Shown here: positions 11,001 through 19,533 of the stretch, piece by piece | Numbering within the stretch: the stretch's first letter is position 1 | Layout: each line of letters opens with the position of its first letter | NCBI GenBank assembly: GCA_002172675.1 | Contig: NETF01000167.1 | Coordinates: 1-57,625, forward strand | Source: an unicellular cyanobacterium SU3 | Lineage (GTDB): Bacteria; Cyanobacteriota; Cyanobacteriia; Cyanobacteriales; Microcystaceae | Reading direction: 5' to 3' | DNA length: 57,625 nucleotides | Program-made: the position numbers and the translations under genes | Notes under the pieces: generated by a model | Told to the model about the DNA's origin: nothing | What the model saw: the letters and a program-made list of their open reading frames with translations, nothing else | Databases searched by the model: none

Positions 11001-13468
11001 CAAAACTTCAAGCCAAACGAGTAGAAGCACAAACCTCTTTTGTTGTTATTTTATCTATTAGACATTGGAAAGAACCTATACAAGAACTTATCAATCCTTT
11101 ACGACTAGGATATGAAAAGGGATTAGAAACAGGTAATATTGAGTATGCAATGTGGAATGCTCAACTATATTGTAATTATTTATTTGCGACAGGAAAAGAA
11201 TTAAATGAACTTAAAAATGAATTAAAAAAATATATTGAAGCTGCTAAAAAAATGCAAAGCAAAAATAGTTTGTATTTTTTAGCAATGAATTATCAACTTG
11301 TCCTTAACTTACAAAATGAATGTGAATTTCCTTGTCGTTTAGTTGGTAAAGCATTTAACGAAGATCAAATGCTTCCATTGTATAAAAAAGTTAACTATAA
11401 TCTAGCATTGTTTCATATTTACACTCATAAAACTACCATTTGTTATCTATTGGGAGATTTAGAAAAAGCCTTAGAATATGCTCTAGAAGGAGAAAAATAT
11501 ATAGGAGAAATGTTAACCGCAGGATCTCCAAAATTTCTGTTTTACTATTGCTTAACCCATTTAGCTATCTATGACCGAAAATCTGATGAGGAAAAACAGA
11601 ATATCGTTAAAAAAGTGACTCATCATCAGAGAACTATGAAACTTTTATCCACTCATAATCCTCAACATTATTTAGGTAAATTTTATTTAATTGAAGCTGA
11701 ATTATATCGCGTATTAAATGAAAATAAAAATGCTAGAGAATATTATGATCAAGGGATTAATGCTTTTGAAAAAAGTGATTATATTCATGAACAAGCCATT
11801 GCTTATGAATTAGCAGCTAAATTTTATTTGAAAAAAGAACATACTCATTTAGCTTATTACTATTTACAAAATGCCCATTACTATTATAAAGTTTGGGGAG
11901 CGATCGCCAAAGTAAAAGACCTCGAAGAAACCTATCCTCAGTTACTAGCAAAAGACAGTTTTTACCCTAACAAATTAACCACAAAAATAACTGAAAAAAG
12001 ATTAACGAAAGAGTTAGATTTTAATAGCATTTTAAAAGCCTCTCAAGTTATTTCTGGTGAAATTATTTTAAAAAACTTATTAGAGAAGTTAATGAGGACT
12101 ATTATAGAAAATGCTGGCGCACAAAGAGGATTTTTATTATTAGAAAATAATAGTAATTGGTTCATTGAAGCAGAAGGAAATATTGACGATAAAAATCTAA
12201 CTATATTACAATCAATTCCTATTAATCATTTTCATCAAACCTCTCACAATATTCAACTGTCAATTCCTATTATTAATTATGTGGCTCACACTCAAGAAAG
12301 TATTGTTTTGAATAATGCTACTCAAGAAGGTAAATTTACTCAAACTACTTATATTATCAACAATCAACCTAAATCAATTCTTTGTACCCCTATTATTAAT
12401 CAAGGAAAACTTAATGGAATTATTTATTTAGAAAATAACTTAACCACCGATGCTTTTACCCCACAAAGAGTAGAAATTGTCAAGATTTTATCCAGTTCTG
12501 CTGCTATTTCTATCGAAAACTCTCGTCTTTATGAACAACTAGAAGATTATAGTAAAACCTTAGAGAAAAAAGTAGAATTAAGAACTCAAGAATTACAAGA
12601 TAAAAATCAACAACTCAACGTAACCTTAGCCAAATTAAAAGCTACCCAAAATCAAATTATTGCTCAAGAAAAATTAGCTTCCCTTGGGGCGTTAACGGCT
12701 GGAATTGCTCACGAAATTAAAAATCCTCTTAACTTTGTCAATAACTTTGCAGAAATTTGTATCGAATTAACGGATGAATTACACGAAGAAGTAGAAATGC
12801 AAAAAGATAAATTAAACGAGGAAATTATCGAATATATAGAAGAAATTTTAGAAGATATTAAACAAAACTCTCAAAAAATTCATGAACATGGACAACGGGC
12901 AGATAAAATCGTTCATGGTATGTTAATGCACTCAAAAGGCAAACCAGGACAACGAAAACTGACCGATATTAATAATTTATTAGCCGAGTCTGTTAATTTA
13001 GCCTATCATGGAATGCGAGTTAAAGATCCTACCTTTAAAATAAAAATTAATACTCATTATGATAGTAATATTCCAGAAACTAATATCGTTCGCCAAGATA
13101 TTAGTAGGGTTTTTTTGAATGCTATTAATAACGCTTGTTATGCCGTTCATGAAAAGAATAAATCTTACCAGGAAAACTTTACACCGACTCTAACTGTCAC
13201 CACAGCTAATAAAAATGAAGAGATAGAAATTTTGATTCATGATAATGGTAAAGGTATTTCTCAAACGGTAATCGATAAAGTTTTTAATCCCTTTTTTACC
13301 ACGAAACCAACTGGACAAGGAACCGGATTAGGATTATCGATTAGCCATGATATTATTGTCCAAGGACATCAAGGACAAATTTTAATAGACAGTAAAGAAA
13401 ATGAGTTCACCGAATTAAAAATTATCCTACCAATAGTAAATCATATTAGCAAAACAACAAGTATTTAG
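8060..13468 (+). CDS. giant Ser/Thr kinase-ATPase-GAF-histidine kinase (HstK type)
   Basis: An 1802-residue cytoplasmic signalling protein joining two kinase chemistries. The N-terminal Ser/Thr kinase domain (about 5-275) carries HKDINPTN as catalytic loop, DFG in KLIDFGIST, and GTLAYMSPEQTGR. An AAA-type ATPase follows with Walker A near 328-337 (GYAGIGKS) and Walker B VIFLDDLQWSD. Then comes a long helical TPR-like region, a GAF domain (about 1340-1490), a coiled coil and a HisKA domain with His1551 in AGIAHEIKNPLNF. The ATPase domain at the end has DNGKGIS and GTGLGLS. This matches the HstK architecture described in Nostoc. No membrane segment is visible. The gene is very AT-rich and stands alone. 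Input signal and partner regulator are unknown. Confidence 0.93.
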   Translation: MNMIINDCLIKEKLYESPHSLIYRGIRETDNKSVILKILQDSYPDPVTLSQFKQEYKILSQLNSSRIIKTYGIDKYQNTLVISLEDFGGIALNSLLEDNSLNLECFLKIAIKIVEGLEVVHHYNIIHKDINPTNIIIHPKTQEIKLIDFGISTQLALETTQEFNPNLIEGTLAYMSPEQTGRMNRKIDYHTDFYSLGVSFYEMLTKQLPFITEDPLELIHFHIAKEPIYPNEINVNIPVIISNIIMKLLAKTPEERYQSSIGIKADLQKCLNQLKEKNSIQSFSLGQYDVSDKFQIPQKLYGREQEIQTLINTFETVTKGHNAMILVSGYAGIGKSVLIREIYPSVTRKNGYFISGKFEQFQRNIPYAAIIQACQELVSQLLTESDQNISQWREQLLIALGVNGQVIIDVIPEIEQIIGLQPPVISLEPKEAQNRFNLVFQNFLKVFTKQEHPLVIFLDDLQWSDTASLQLIQSLITTLDDQSLLIIGAYRNNEVDLAHPLKLTLNDIHNQGVITEEISLNNLKISEIEVLIKDTINLEDIGHQKLAELVKKKTNGNPFFVKEFLSSLYQNSILVFDYLTRQWDYNESKIEALQITDNVVDLMANNIKNTPAEIQEILKIAACIGSKFDLFTLGMVNNNSQITTANNLLQALEKGLILPLNNKYKLINNYQDDQEIPTSLKISYKFSHDRVQQAAYSLLSKEKQEKIHLTIGNILLNNIPTSKQEEKIFDIVNQINIGYKLINDPLEYEQLSRLNLMAGKKAKASAAYEVALNYLQFAISLLEKDKIWTTQYQFTLELHLEAAESAYLTGKFEIMEALIITIIEHTPFLLDKVKAYEIKIKAYTSQNKLLEAIDLSLSTLALLEIIIPKNPTIIDVEKSLEETNSLLQTTVIQELVDLPLITDSKAIASLRILVSTSMAAFLANTRLFTIIVTQQIKLCLSYGNSPEACVAYAFYGELLCQISEDFDAGYEFGQLALSLLSKLQAKRVEAQTSFVVILSIRHWKEPIQELINPLRLGYEKGLETGNIEYAMWNAQLYCNYLFATGKELNELKNELKKYIEAAKKMQSKNSLYFLAMNYQLVLNLQNECEFPCRLVGKAFNEDQMLPLYKKVNYNLALFHIYTHKTTICYLLGDLEKALEYALEGEKYIGEMLTAGSPKFLFYYCLTHLAIYDRKSDEEKQNIVKKVTHHQRTMKLLSTHNPQHYLGKFYLIEAELYRVLNENKNAREYYDQGINAFEKSDYIHEQAIAYELAAKFYLKKEHTHLAYYYLQNAHYYYKVWGAIAKVKDLEETYPQLLAKDSFYPNKLTTKITEKRLTKELDFNSILKASQVISGEIILKNLLEKLMRTIIENAGAQRGFLLLENNSNWFIEAEGNIDDKNLTILQSIPINHFHQTSHNIQLSIPIINYVAHTQESIVLNNATQEGKFTQTTYIINNQPKSILCTPIINQGKLNGIIYLENNLTTDAFTPQRVEIVKILSSSAAISIENSRLYEQLEDYSKTLEKKVELRTQELQDKNQQLNVTLAKLKATQNQIIAQEKLASLGALTAGIAHEIKNPLNFVNNFAEICIELTDELHEEVEMQKDKLNEEIIEYIEEILEDIKQNSQKIHEHGQRADKIVHGMLMHSKGKPGQRKLTDINNLLAESVNLAYHGMRVKDPTFKIKINTHYDSNIPETNIVRQDISRVFLNAINNACYAVHEKNKSYQENFTPTLTVTTANKNEEIEILIHDNGKGISQTVIDKVFNPFFTTKPTGQGTGLGLSISHDIIVQGHQGQILIDSKENEFTELKIILPIVNHISKTTSI

Positions 13469-13490
13469 AACTAACTTCTAAACCGCAACA

Positions 13491-14132
13491 TTAATTCAAA
13501 ACTAGGTCAGATTTAATAGCCCCATTAAACTTATCAGAAGTAATAATAATATGGCGATCGCTATCAAAACTCAGCCATCCTTGACGTTGAAATTCTCCTA
13601 ATAACCGAGTTACCGTTACCCTCGTTGTCCCGATCGCCCCGGCTAAATTTTGATGAGTTAAACGCACTTTGATACGGGTTCGGGTCTCAGTGGTTTCCCC
13701 TAATTCTTGCTTCAGTAAGCTCAGTAATTGTTGCAGACGATCCTCTACTCGTTTCAATCCAGAAATAGCTAATAATGCCTCTGTTTGACGCATTCGACGG
13801 GCTAATTGAGTCAAAGCCATTTGACTTAATTGAGCAGAGTTAGTTAACTCTTCTATAGGATGCCATTTCAAATAAAGATCCGATAACCCTTTCACTTGAT
13901 AAGAATCAACACAGGTTAACCAGGAACCAAAGAATGTGGCAGGTTGCGCCCATCCGAGTAAAATTTCTTCTCCTTGGGGCGATAACTGACTCAGTTGAGC
14001 AACACCTCGATAAACTTGCCATACACCTTCTGTTACTAAAGGAATCATTTCCCCTCGTTCATAAAAGTGTAGTCGTCGAGCCTCTGTATCTTCAAGGGAC
14101 AGAGGTTGAGTTGGGTTATAGGCTAACAGCAT
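13491..14132 (-). CDS. Crp/Fnr-family transcriptional regulator
   Basis: A 213-residue DNA-binding regulator. The first part is a cyclic-nucleotide-binding-like beta barrel (ERGEMIPLVTEGVWQVYRGVAQLSQ), followed by a long dimer helix and a C-terminal winged helix (LTHQNLAGAIGTTRVTVTRLLGEFQRQGWL). It is not NtcA: the sensor half lacks the NtcA signature, and the glycine-rich phosphate-binding cassette of cAMP receptors is not clear, so the ligand is unknown. I start at the ATG at 14132; a TTG at 14165 would add 11 residues. It converges with the giant kinase gene, with 22 bases between them. Confidence 0.88.
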   Translation of the reverse strand: MLLAYNPTQPLSLEDTEARRLHFYERGEMIPLVTEGVWQVYRGVAQLSQLSPQGEEILLGWAQPATFFGSWLTCVDSYQVKGLSDLYLKWHPIEELTNSAQLSQMALTQLARRMRQTEALLAISGLKRVEDRLQQLLSLLKQELGETTETRTRIKVRLTHQNLAGAIGTTRVTVTRLLGEFQRQGWLSFDSDRHIIITSDKFNGAIKSDLVLN

Positions 14133-14460
14133 CTTGATTTTAGTCTTCCCATCGTTAAACGACAATACTTTACGAGACAGTGTAAAAGATGAAGGTAAAC
14201 ATTAGGTAATCATCAGATTAAAACATTTAAGGCAATAGATTAAACTTTACAAAAGTCAAATTTCTGCTACAGTAGCTTACAACTCTTTAACTTTCTTTAC
14301 GAAGTGATCAAAGTTGTCACAAGTTAGGAGCTAGGAGCTAGGAGTGAGGTGTGAGTTAGTGAGGTGTGAGGAGTGTGGAGTTAAGAATCCCTCAAGGGGC
14401 AGAGTTTGACCCTTGATTTCCTCGTTAATCTGTATGTATCGCTAAACCATCAATTAATTT
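14133..14460. other. intergenic region with near-palindrome and tandem repeats
   Basis: Divergent promoter region between the Crp-type regulator and the M23 peptidase. It holds an imperfect palindrome at 14304-14320 (GTGATC...GTCAC, wider spacing than a standard Crp/Fnr site), which might be an autoregulatory operator, and the degenerate repeats listed separately. No gene was seen. Confidence 0.5.
14323..14382. repeat. degenerate short tandem repeats (GTTAGGAGCTAGGAG type)
   Basis: Seven-base units of the kind CTAGGAG drift into GTGAGGT and GTGTGGAG. Such low-complexity spacer repeats are common in filamentous and large unicellular cyanobacteria. Shorter, similar stretches occur at about 38517-38554 and 47499-47524. 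Confidence 0.75.
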
Positions 14461-15039
14461 ATGAAATTTTTATCAAATCGATTAATCATCGCGGTTGTAA
14501 GCATCTGCTTCTCTTTAACCTTCCATAACCTTGTCGTTGCTTCTGGAGATGGAGAAGCCGGCTCAAAGTTACGCCCTCTCCCTTCTGATAACTATTTACC
14601 TCAAACCCCCGAATCTGCTAAAGGTTATATTTGGCCGTCTCAAGGAAACTTAACCTCTGGCTATGGAATGCGTTTCAATAAATTGCACACAGGGGTTGAT
14701 ATTGCTGCAGCCATCGGCACTCCTATTGTTGCTGCTGCTTCTGGAGTCGTCATCTTTGCTGGTTGGAGTAACAAAGGTTTAGGTTATCAAGTCAGTATTC
14801 GTCATCCTGATGGTAATGTCAGTGTTTATGGTCACAATCAACGGCTTTTAGTGACTTCAGGACAAACCGTCGAAAGAGGTCAGCAAATTGCTGAAATGGG
14901 CAGCACTGGATTTAGTACCGGGCCTCATTTACATTTTGAAATTCGTCCTAACGGTAGGAAAGCTGTTAATCCTATTGCTTTTTTACCCGGTCAAAGACCC
15001 TCTTTAACCCCTGCTCAAGCTGAGATCGTTGGACGATAG
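14461..15039 (+). CDS. secreted M23-family peptidase (LytM-like)
   Basis: A 192-residue protein with an N-terminal signal sequence (hydrophobic to about residue 27, then VVASGDGEAG) and one M23 zinc endopeptidase domain. The metal ligands H76 and D80 (KLHTGVDIA) and H158 (GPHLHFEI) are present, as is H156, so it is probably active rather than an EnvC-like activator. Expected to act in the periplasm on peptidoglycan cross-bridges. No LysM or other wall-binding domain is present; the family is often larger. Convergent with the M56 gene, 143 bases downstream. Confidence 0.9.
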   Translation: MKFLSNRLIIAVVSICFSLTFHNLVVASGDGEAGSKLRPLPSDNYLPQTPESAKGYIWPSQGNLTSGYGMRFNKLHTGVDIAAAIGTPIVAAASGVVIFAGWSNKGLGYQVSIRHPDGNVSVYGHNQRLLVTSGQTVERGQQIAEMGSTGFSTGPHLHFEIRPNGRKAVNPIAFLPGQRPSLTPAQAEIVGR

Positions 15040-15182
15040 CAATTAATAATTAACAATGGATAATGAATAATTATTCGGTGACTGAATTAATTTAAAATGC
15101 TTTCCAGCTTGCTTTCTTTGAGAACAACAATAAAATGAATCTTTTATCTTAAGAAAAAAAATTATTAATTATTAAATGTTTT

Positions 15183-16034
15183 CTAACGATGAAAGGGAAT
15201 TGAAATCAATGGAAGTAAGGTGAATAATATACAATGCCAATCGATGCCCTCAAACCTGAAATAATCTGATTCACTAAATAAGGCATTAATTCTTTCTTCA
15301 AGGTGATTATTCATCTCAATATCATGAAACCCTGCTTCTACAACGCCTACAGAGTTGGTGGTAGCTATTTTTTGAACTTCTTGAGCAATAATTAATAAAG
15401 ATTCTGCTAACATCAAAGGATCAACAGTTTGAGCCGCTTGTTGATCTGCCCGAATTTCTCTTAATAGTAATAAATCTTGCCAAAGTTCATGGGTTTTAGG
15501 AAGCCAAAAACTAATTCGTTTTAACCAACCTAACCAGAAAAACCAAAATGTATCATGATAATGACTATGGGCTTTTTCATGGGCAATCACTGCTTTTAAA
15601 TGGTCATTATCTAGGGTTTCTAGTAACCCATTGCTCATAATTAACTCAGAATTCCAAAAGCCCACTTGTGCGCTGTAGGGTAAATTTATATTAATAATTC
15701 TGGCAATATTGTTGTTAATATTTTTTTGGGGATAATCCTTGATCTTTTGGGTAGCTAACCATCCGCGATAAGTAATTTCTAATAGCCTTATTAATGCAAA
15801 TCCCAAGAAAAAAATGGTTAATAGATAACTAAAACGACTAGCATGAAAGCCTAACATTTCCCCATGATAACCCATAGAGATAATGGCAACGGCTGTCATT
15901 AATAACAATAGAGGTGGCACAACAAAAGCAATCAGCGATCGCTGCCAACGACTCATTTGATAACACCATAAACTGTAAGATAATCGTATTCCTATTCCTA
16001 AAGCCAATGCAGTTACAATCATTATTAAGTGCAT
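15183..16034 (-). CDS. petP: M56-family membrane metalloprotease, BlaR/PetP-like
   Basis: A 283-residue membrane protease with hydrophobic segments around residues 1-20, 32-54, 66-88 and at the C-terminus. The HEXXH-type zinc motif HEKAH is at 152-156 and a second acidic ligand region is REIRADQQA. It lacks the penicillin-binding sensor of true BlaR1. It lies two bases downstream of a BlaI-type repressor. In Synechocystis an equivalent pair (PetR, PetP) controls the plastocyanin/cytochrome c6 switch, with PetP degrading PetR when copper is present. By gene order and domain match I infer the same role; the symbol is inferred, not proven. Confidence 0.8.
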   Translation of the reverse strand: MHLIMIVTALALGIGIRLSYSLWCYQMSRWQRSLIAFVVPPLLLLMTAVAIISMGYHGEMLGFHASRFSYLLTIFFLGFALIRLLEITYRGWLATQKIKDYPQKNINNNIARIININLPYSAQVGFWNSELIMSNGLLETLDNDHLKAVIAHEKAHSHYHDTFWFFWLGWLKRISFWLPKTHELWQDLLLLREIRADQQAAQTVDPLMLAESLLIIAQEVQKIATTNSVGVVEAGFHDIEMNNHLEERINALFSESDYFRFEGIDWHCILFTLLPLISIPFHR

Positions 16035-16036
16035 GG

Positions 16037-16456
16037 TTAAGGAGTCCCCCGTTGACGACGAATAGCCTGGAGACGAGTTGCGATCGCCTCCAATTGTTCT
16101 AAACTGGTTGTATCTAGACTATCAGCAAAGGAAGCTACCATATCAGGGTTACTAATAGCCAAAAATTGTTGTAATTGTTCATAAGCTTGGATCGTTTTCG
16201 CTTGTTCGCGGGACACTAACGCCTCCCAGATAAACGCTTTATTCGTTTTACAACATTTTAGCCAACCTTTCTTAGTCAAACGGTTTAATACTGTCGTCAC
16301 CGACGCATAGGCCAGTTCCCGTTCTGGATCAGCTAGAATGTGATCGTGGATTTGTTTAACTGTCGCTTGGCCAAAGTCCCAAACGATTTCTAAAATTTCT
16401 GTTTCTAAAGAGCCTAAAGACAGTTTTTGGGGTCTATACTCAGGTAAAGGGGACAT
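16037..16456 (-). CDS. petR: BlaI/MecI/CopY-family repressor, PetR-like
   Basis: A 139-residue winged-helix repressor (LGSLETEILEIVWDFGQATVKQIHDHI, then YASVTTVLNRLTKKGWL), a typical BlaI length. It is followed after two bases by the M56 protease gene, the usual repressor-protease operon. By analogy with Synechocystis it would act on petE/petJ-type genes under copper control. I chose the ATG at 16456 (MSPLPEYRP); the frame could extend 13 codons to a TTG at 16495. Targets are not visible here, although a cupredoxin gene lies at 50969. Confidence 0.83.
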   Translation of the reverse strand: MSPLPEYRPQKLSLGSLETEILEIVWDFGQATVKQIHDHILADPERELAYASVTTVLNRLTKKGWLKCCKTNKAFIWEALVSREQAKTIQAYEQLQQFLAISNPDMVASFADSLDTTSLEQLEAIATRLQAIRRQRGTP

Positions 16457-17213
16457 AACTTGATTATGGGGAAAATTGAATAAAAATGCAATCAACCAAC
16501 ACTGTTGTTGTTCGTTATTTTACTAAGCGTTCTTGGCTATTAATGGTAAATATAGTCAAATTTTAAGACTTGTGCATAATCATTCATTATTAACTGTAGC
16601 AATCAGGAAAGATTCATGAGATATGTTTTCTATCGTTTGACTTTTGCCTGCGACTCAAATTGAATTGTCGCAACTCAAAACTGATTGCTATAGTGCTACG
16701 CACTGGGGAATAGGGAATGGGCAATGGTTGATTAGATAATAGTTTCAGCGTTAACAAGTGTCCTAACCTTTGTTTGTACTGCTATATAAGAAATTATAGA
16801 TCATTTTTCCCTGCTCACTTCACAGTAACATTTATTTTTATCCAGATACTTAATTATAATAAATTAATAGAAATCAAACCACCTTATTATCTAGGTTAGT
16901 TAAATAAAGGTGGTACTTGACAGAGAATGGTAAGATATGAAGCAGTGAGCGCATATGATCAGAAAGCATTAGAAAGAAAAATGATTATTACCCTTATATT
17001 AAATTTATCAAATCAAGTTATCAAATCAAGAAAGACGAAAACAAGGTGATTTCTTTTGAGAAAGAATTAGAAACTGAACCTAAAGAACTATCGCAAAAGC
17101 TTCCCAAATACAGTAAAAATGATAAAAGTATAGCTTAATACCACCCTCAAATTGAATAACTAATATTATTCTCCTTCTACTGCTCAAAAATATTATATTC
17201 AACTAGATAATCT
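16457..17213. other. long intergenic region upstream of narB
   Basis: About 750 bases without an intact gene. It contains the inverted-repeat element at 16594-16693, a GGGAATAGGGAATGGGCAATGG-like purine-rich stretch near 16708, a 13-base direct repeat (TTATCAAATCAAG, around 17005-17032), and a stretch near 17040-17138 that reads like a decayed C-terminal coding remnant. I looked for the NtcA consensus GTA-N8-TAC expected upstream of a nitrate-assimilation gene and saw no perfect copy. Confidence 0.5.
16594..16693. repeat. MITE-like inverted-repeat element
   Basis: The ends CTGTAGCAATCAG (16594-16606) and CTGATTGCTATAG (16681-16693) are complementary at 12 of 13 positions. They enclose about 74 bases with a smaller GCGAC/GTCGC stem inside. 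There is no coding capacity. Size and structure fit a small non-autonomous element or a long transcript hairpin. Confidence 0.45.
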
Positions 17214-19439
17214 ATGACAAACCCAAGTAAAACTCTCTGTCCTTATTGTGGTGTCGGTTGTGGTTTAGAAGTGTTACCCCCGGCCCAACCTGGAAAACCC
17301 GTCAACCGAGATAGTGAAGGAACCCCCATCTGGCAAGTTAGAGGCGATCGCAACCATCCTTCTAGTTTAGGTAAAGTCTGTGTTAAAGGAGCAACGGTTA
17401 GTGAGTCGTTAGAAAAATCTCGTCTTAAATATCCGATGATGCGAGACAGTTTAGAGGAAGCGTTTCGTCGGGTGAGTTGGGATGAAGCAATAGATGCCAT
17501 TGTAAACCGTATGCAAACTGTACGCCTAACCCAAGGGCCGGACGCTTTATGTATGTACGGTTCCGGGCAGTTTCAAACCGAAGATTATTATATCGCTCAA
17601 AAACTCTTTAAAGGGTTCCTGGGAACCAATAACTTTGACGCTAACTCCCGTCTGTGTATGTCTTCTGCGGTGGCCGGTTATACCCAAAGTTTCGGCAGTG
17701 ATGGACCGCCTTGTTGTTACGAAGACTTAGAGTTAACGGACTGTGCATTTTTAATAGGAACCAATACCGCAGAATGTCACCCTATCGTCTTTAACCGTCT
17801 CCGTGTCCATCACAAAAAGAACCGTAAAGTTAAAATGGTGGTGGTTGACCCCAGATACACGAAAACCGCAGAAGCAGCCGACTTACACTTAGCTATTAAA
17901 CCCGGAACTGATATTGATCTCTTTAATGGCATTGCCTATTTACTCATGCGCTGGGGTCGTATGGATACGTTTTTCATCGATGAATGTACCCAAAACTTTT
18001 CGGCCTATGCTGATATTATCCGTCATTATCCCCCAGAATTGGTAGCCCGTAACTGTGGGATTCCTATCGATGAGTTAGAAAAAGCAGCCAAGTATTGGGG
18101 AGACTCGAAACGGGTGTTATCCTTGTGGTCCATGGGTATCAATCAATCTTCTGAAGGAACGGCGAAAGTTCGCACCCTGATCAACTTACATTTGATGACT
18201 GGAGATATTGGTAAACCGGGGGCCGGACCTTTTTCCCTCACTGGACAACCTAACGCGATGGGTGGCCGAGAAGCCGGGGGACTTTGTAATATTCTACCGG
18301 GCTATCGTGTTGTCAATAACCCTCAACACCGAGCCGAAGTTGAACAGTTTTGGAAGGTTCCTCAAGGAACAATTCCAGCGCAACGGGGTCGTACCGCATG
18401 GGAAATGATTCAAGGGTTAGAAACGGGAGACGTGGGGTTTTTATGGATCGCAGCCACTAACCCGGCGGTGAGTATGCCGGATATTAAACGCACTCAAGCA
18501 GCCTTGAAGCGATCGCCTTTCACCGTTTATCAAGACGCATATTATCCCACCGAAACCGCAGCCTATGCTCATATTCTACTTCCTGCAGCCCAATGGAGTG
18601 AAAAAACAGGGGTGATGACCAACTCCGAACGAGTCGTTACTTTATGTCCCCAGTTTCGTGATCCCCCAGGAGAAGCGAGGCCAGACTGGGAAATATGGGC
18701 AGAAGTGGGACGAAGGTTAGGGTTTGAAGAGGGGTTTAATTTTAAAAATTCCGCCGAGGTGTATGCAGAGTTTGTGCAAATAACCGACGGCCGTCCTTGC
18801 GACAGTTCGGGATTGAGTCACGACAAGTTACGCACCTATGGCCCTCTGCAATGGCCCTATCCTGATGCTTGGCCTTGGTTAGAAGGAGAGGACTTAGAGC
18901 AACACAACCGAACCGATAAGCGACTTTATACAGATTTTCGTTTCAACACCCCAGATGGACGGGCAAGGTTTGCCGCCTACCATTCTAAAGGGTTGGCCGA
19001 ACCCCCCGATGAAGCTTATCCTTTCGTGTTAACCACCGGAAGATTATACGGCCATTGGCACACCCAAACTCGCACCGGACGCATTCCTAAAATTCAAAAG
19101 ATGCACCCCGATCCGTTTATGGAAATTCATCCTAAAGATGCTGTAAAATTGAACATTGAAGAGAATACTTTAGTTGAAGTGCGATCGCGTCGAGGAAAAG
19201 CTCGTTTTCTAGCAAAAATAACTAAAGCGATCGCTCCTGGTACTGTCTTCATCCCCATGCACTGGGGCGCACTTTGGGCTTTGGATGCCGAAGCTAACGC
19301 TTTGACCCATCCTAATGCCTGTCCTACTTCTTTACAACCTGAGTTAAAAGCTTGTGCGGTACAGGTAAGGGTTGCTACTGAAGAGGAATGGGTTTTATTA
19401 TCTGAACAACCCTCTCAACACTCGGTAAGAACAGTTTAG
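17214..19439 (+). CDS. narB: ferredoxin-dependent assimilatory nitrate reductase
   Basis: Reduces nitrate to nitrite with electrons from ferredoxin, using a bis-MGD molybdenum cofactor and one [4Fe-4S] cluster, in the cytosol. The 741-residue length fits cyanobacterial NarB. Cluster cysteines C9, C12, C16 and C56 ([20 protein letters not shown]) are intact. C148 in SRLCMSSAV is the likely Mo ligand. The C-terminal molybdopterin dinucleotide-binding domain starts near residue 600 ([20 protein letters not shown]). nirA and the nitrate transporter are not in the window, so narB stands apart from the common nir-nrt-narB cluster. A palindrome follows the stop codon. Confidence 0.95.
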   Translation: MTNPSKTLCPYCGVGCGLEVLPPAQPGKPVNRDSEGTPIWQVRGDRNHPSSLGKVCVKGATVSESLEKSRLKYPMMRDSLEEAFRRVSWDEAIDAIVNRMQTVRLTQGPDALCMYGSGQFQTEDYYIAQKLFKGFLGTNNFDANSRLCMSSAVAGYTQSFGSDGPPCCYEDLELTDCAFLIGTNTAECHPIVFNRLRVHHKKNRKVKMVVVDPRYTKTAEAADLHLAIKPGTDIDLFNGIAYLLMRWGRMDTFFIDECTQNFSAYADIIRHYPPELVARNCGIPIDELEKAAKYWGDSKRVLSLWSMGINQSSEGTAKVRTLINLHLMTGDIGKPGAGPFSLTGQPNAMGGREAGGLCNILPGYRVVNNPQHRAEVEQFWKVPQGTIPAQRGRTAWEMIQGLETGDVGFLWIAATNPAVSMPDIKRTQAALKRSPFTVYQDAYYPTETAAYAHILLPAAQWSEKTGVMTNSERVVTLCPQFRDPPGEARPDWEIWAEVGRRLGFEEGFNFKNSAEVYAEFVQITDGRPCDSSGLSHDKLRTYGPLQWPYPDAWPWLEGEDLEQHNRTDKRLYTDFRFNTPDGRARFAAYHSKGLAEPPDEAYPFVLTTGRLYGHWHTQTRTGRIPKIQKMHPDPFMEIHPKDAVKLNIEENTLVEVRSRRGKARFLAKITKAIAPGTVFIPMHWGALWALDAEANALTHPNACPTSLQPELKACAVQVRVATEEEWVLLSEQPSQHSVRTV

Positions 19440-19466
19440 AGACTGTCAGGTTTAAATATAATCATT

Positions 19467-19494
19467 GTAGGGGTCAACGGCTGTTGACCCCTAC
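19467..19494. terminator. perfect 12-bp palindrome after narB
   Basis: GTAGGGGTCAAC and GTTGACCCCTAC flank a GGCT loop, 27 bases after the narB stop. The stem is strong, but there is no T-run after it. The sequence type (GTAGGGGT...ACCCCTAC) is a familiar dispersed cyanobacterial palindrome, so it may be both a mobile repeat and a transcript-end stabiliser. Confidence 0.6.
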
Positions 19495-19533
19495 GTTATC
19501 TAAAATGATAATTAGATTGTGTCAACATTTCTC

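Noticed and set aside
13491-14132. Calling the Crp-family regulator NtcA or NtcB
   Set aside because: It lacks NtcA sensor-domain signatures, and NtcB is a LysR-type protein.
14323-14382. Possible CRISPR-like repeats
   Set aside because: Units are seven to eight bases, degenerate and contiguous with no spacers; no cas gene is in the window.
16457-17213. NtcA operator upstream of narB
   Set aside because: Several GTA triplets were checked and none has TAC eight bases later; only weak matches remain.
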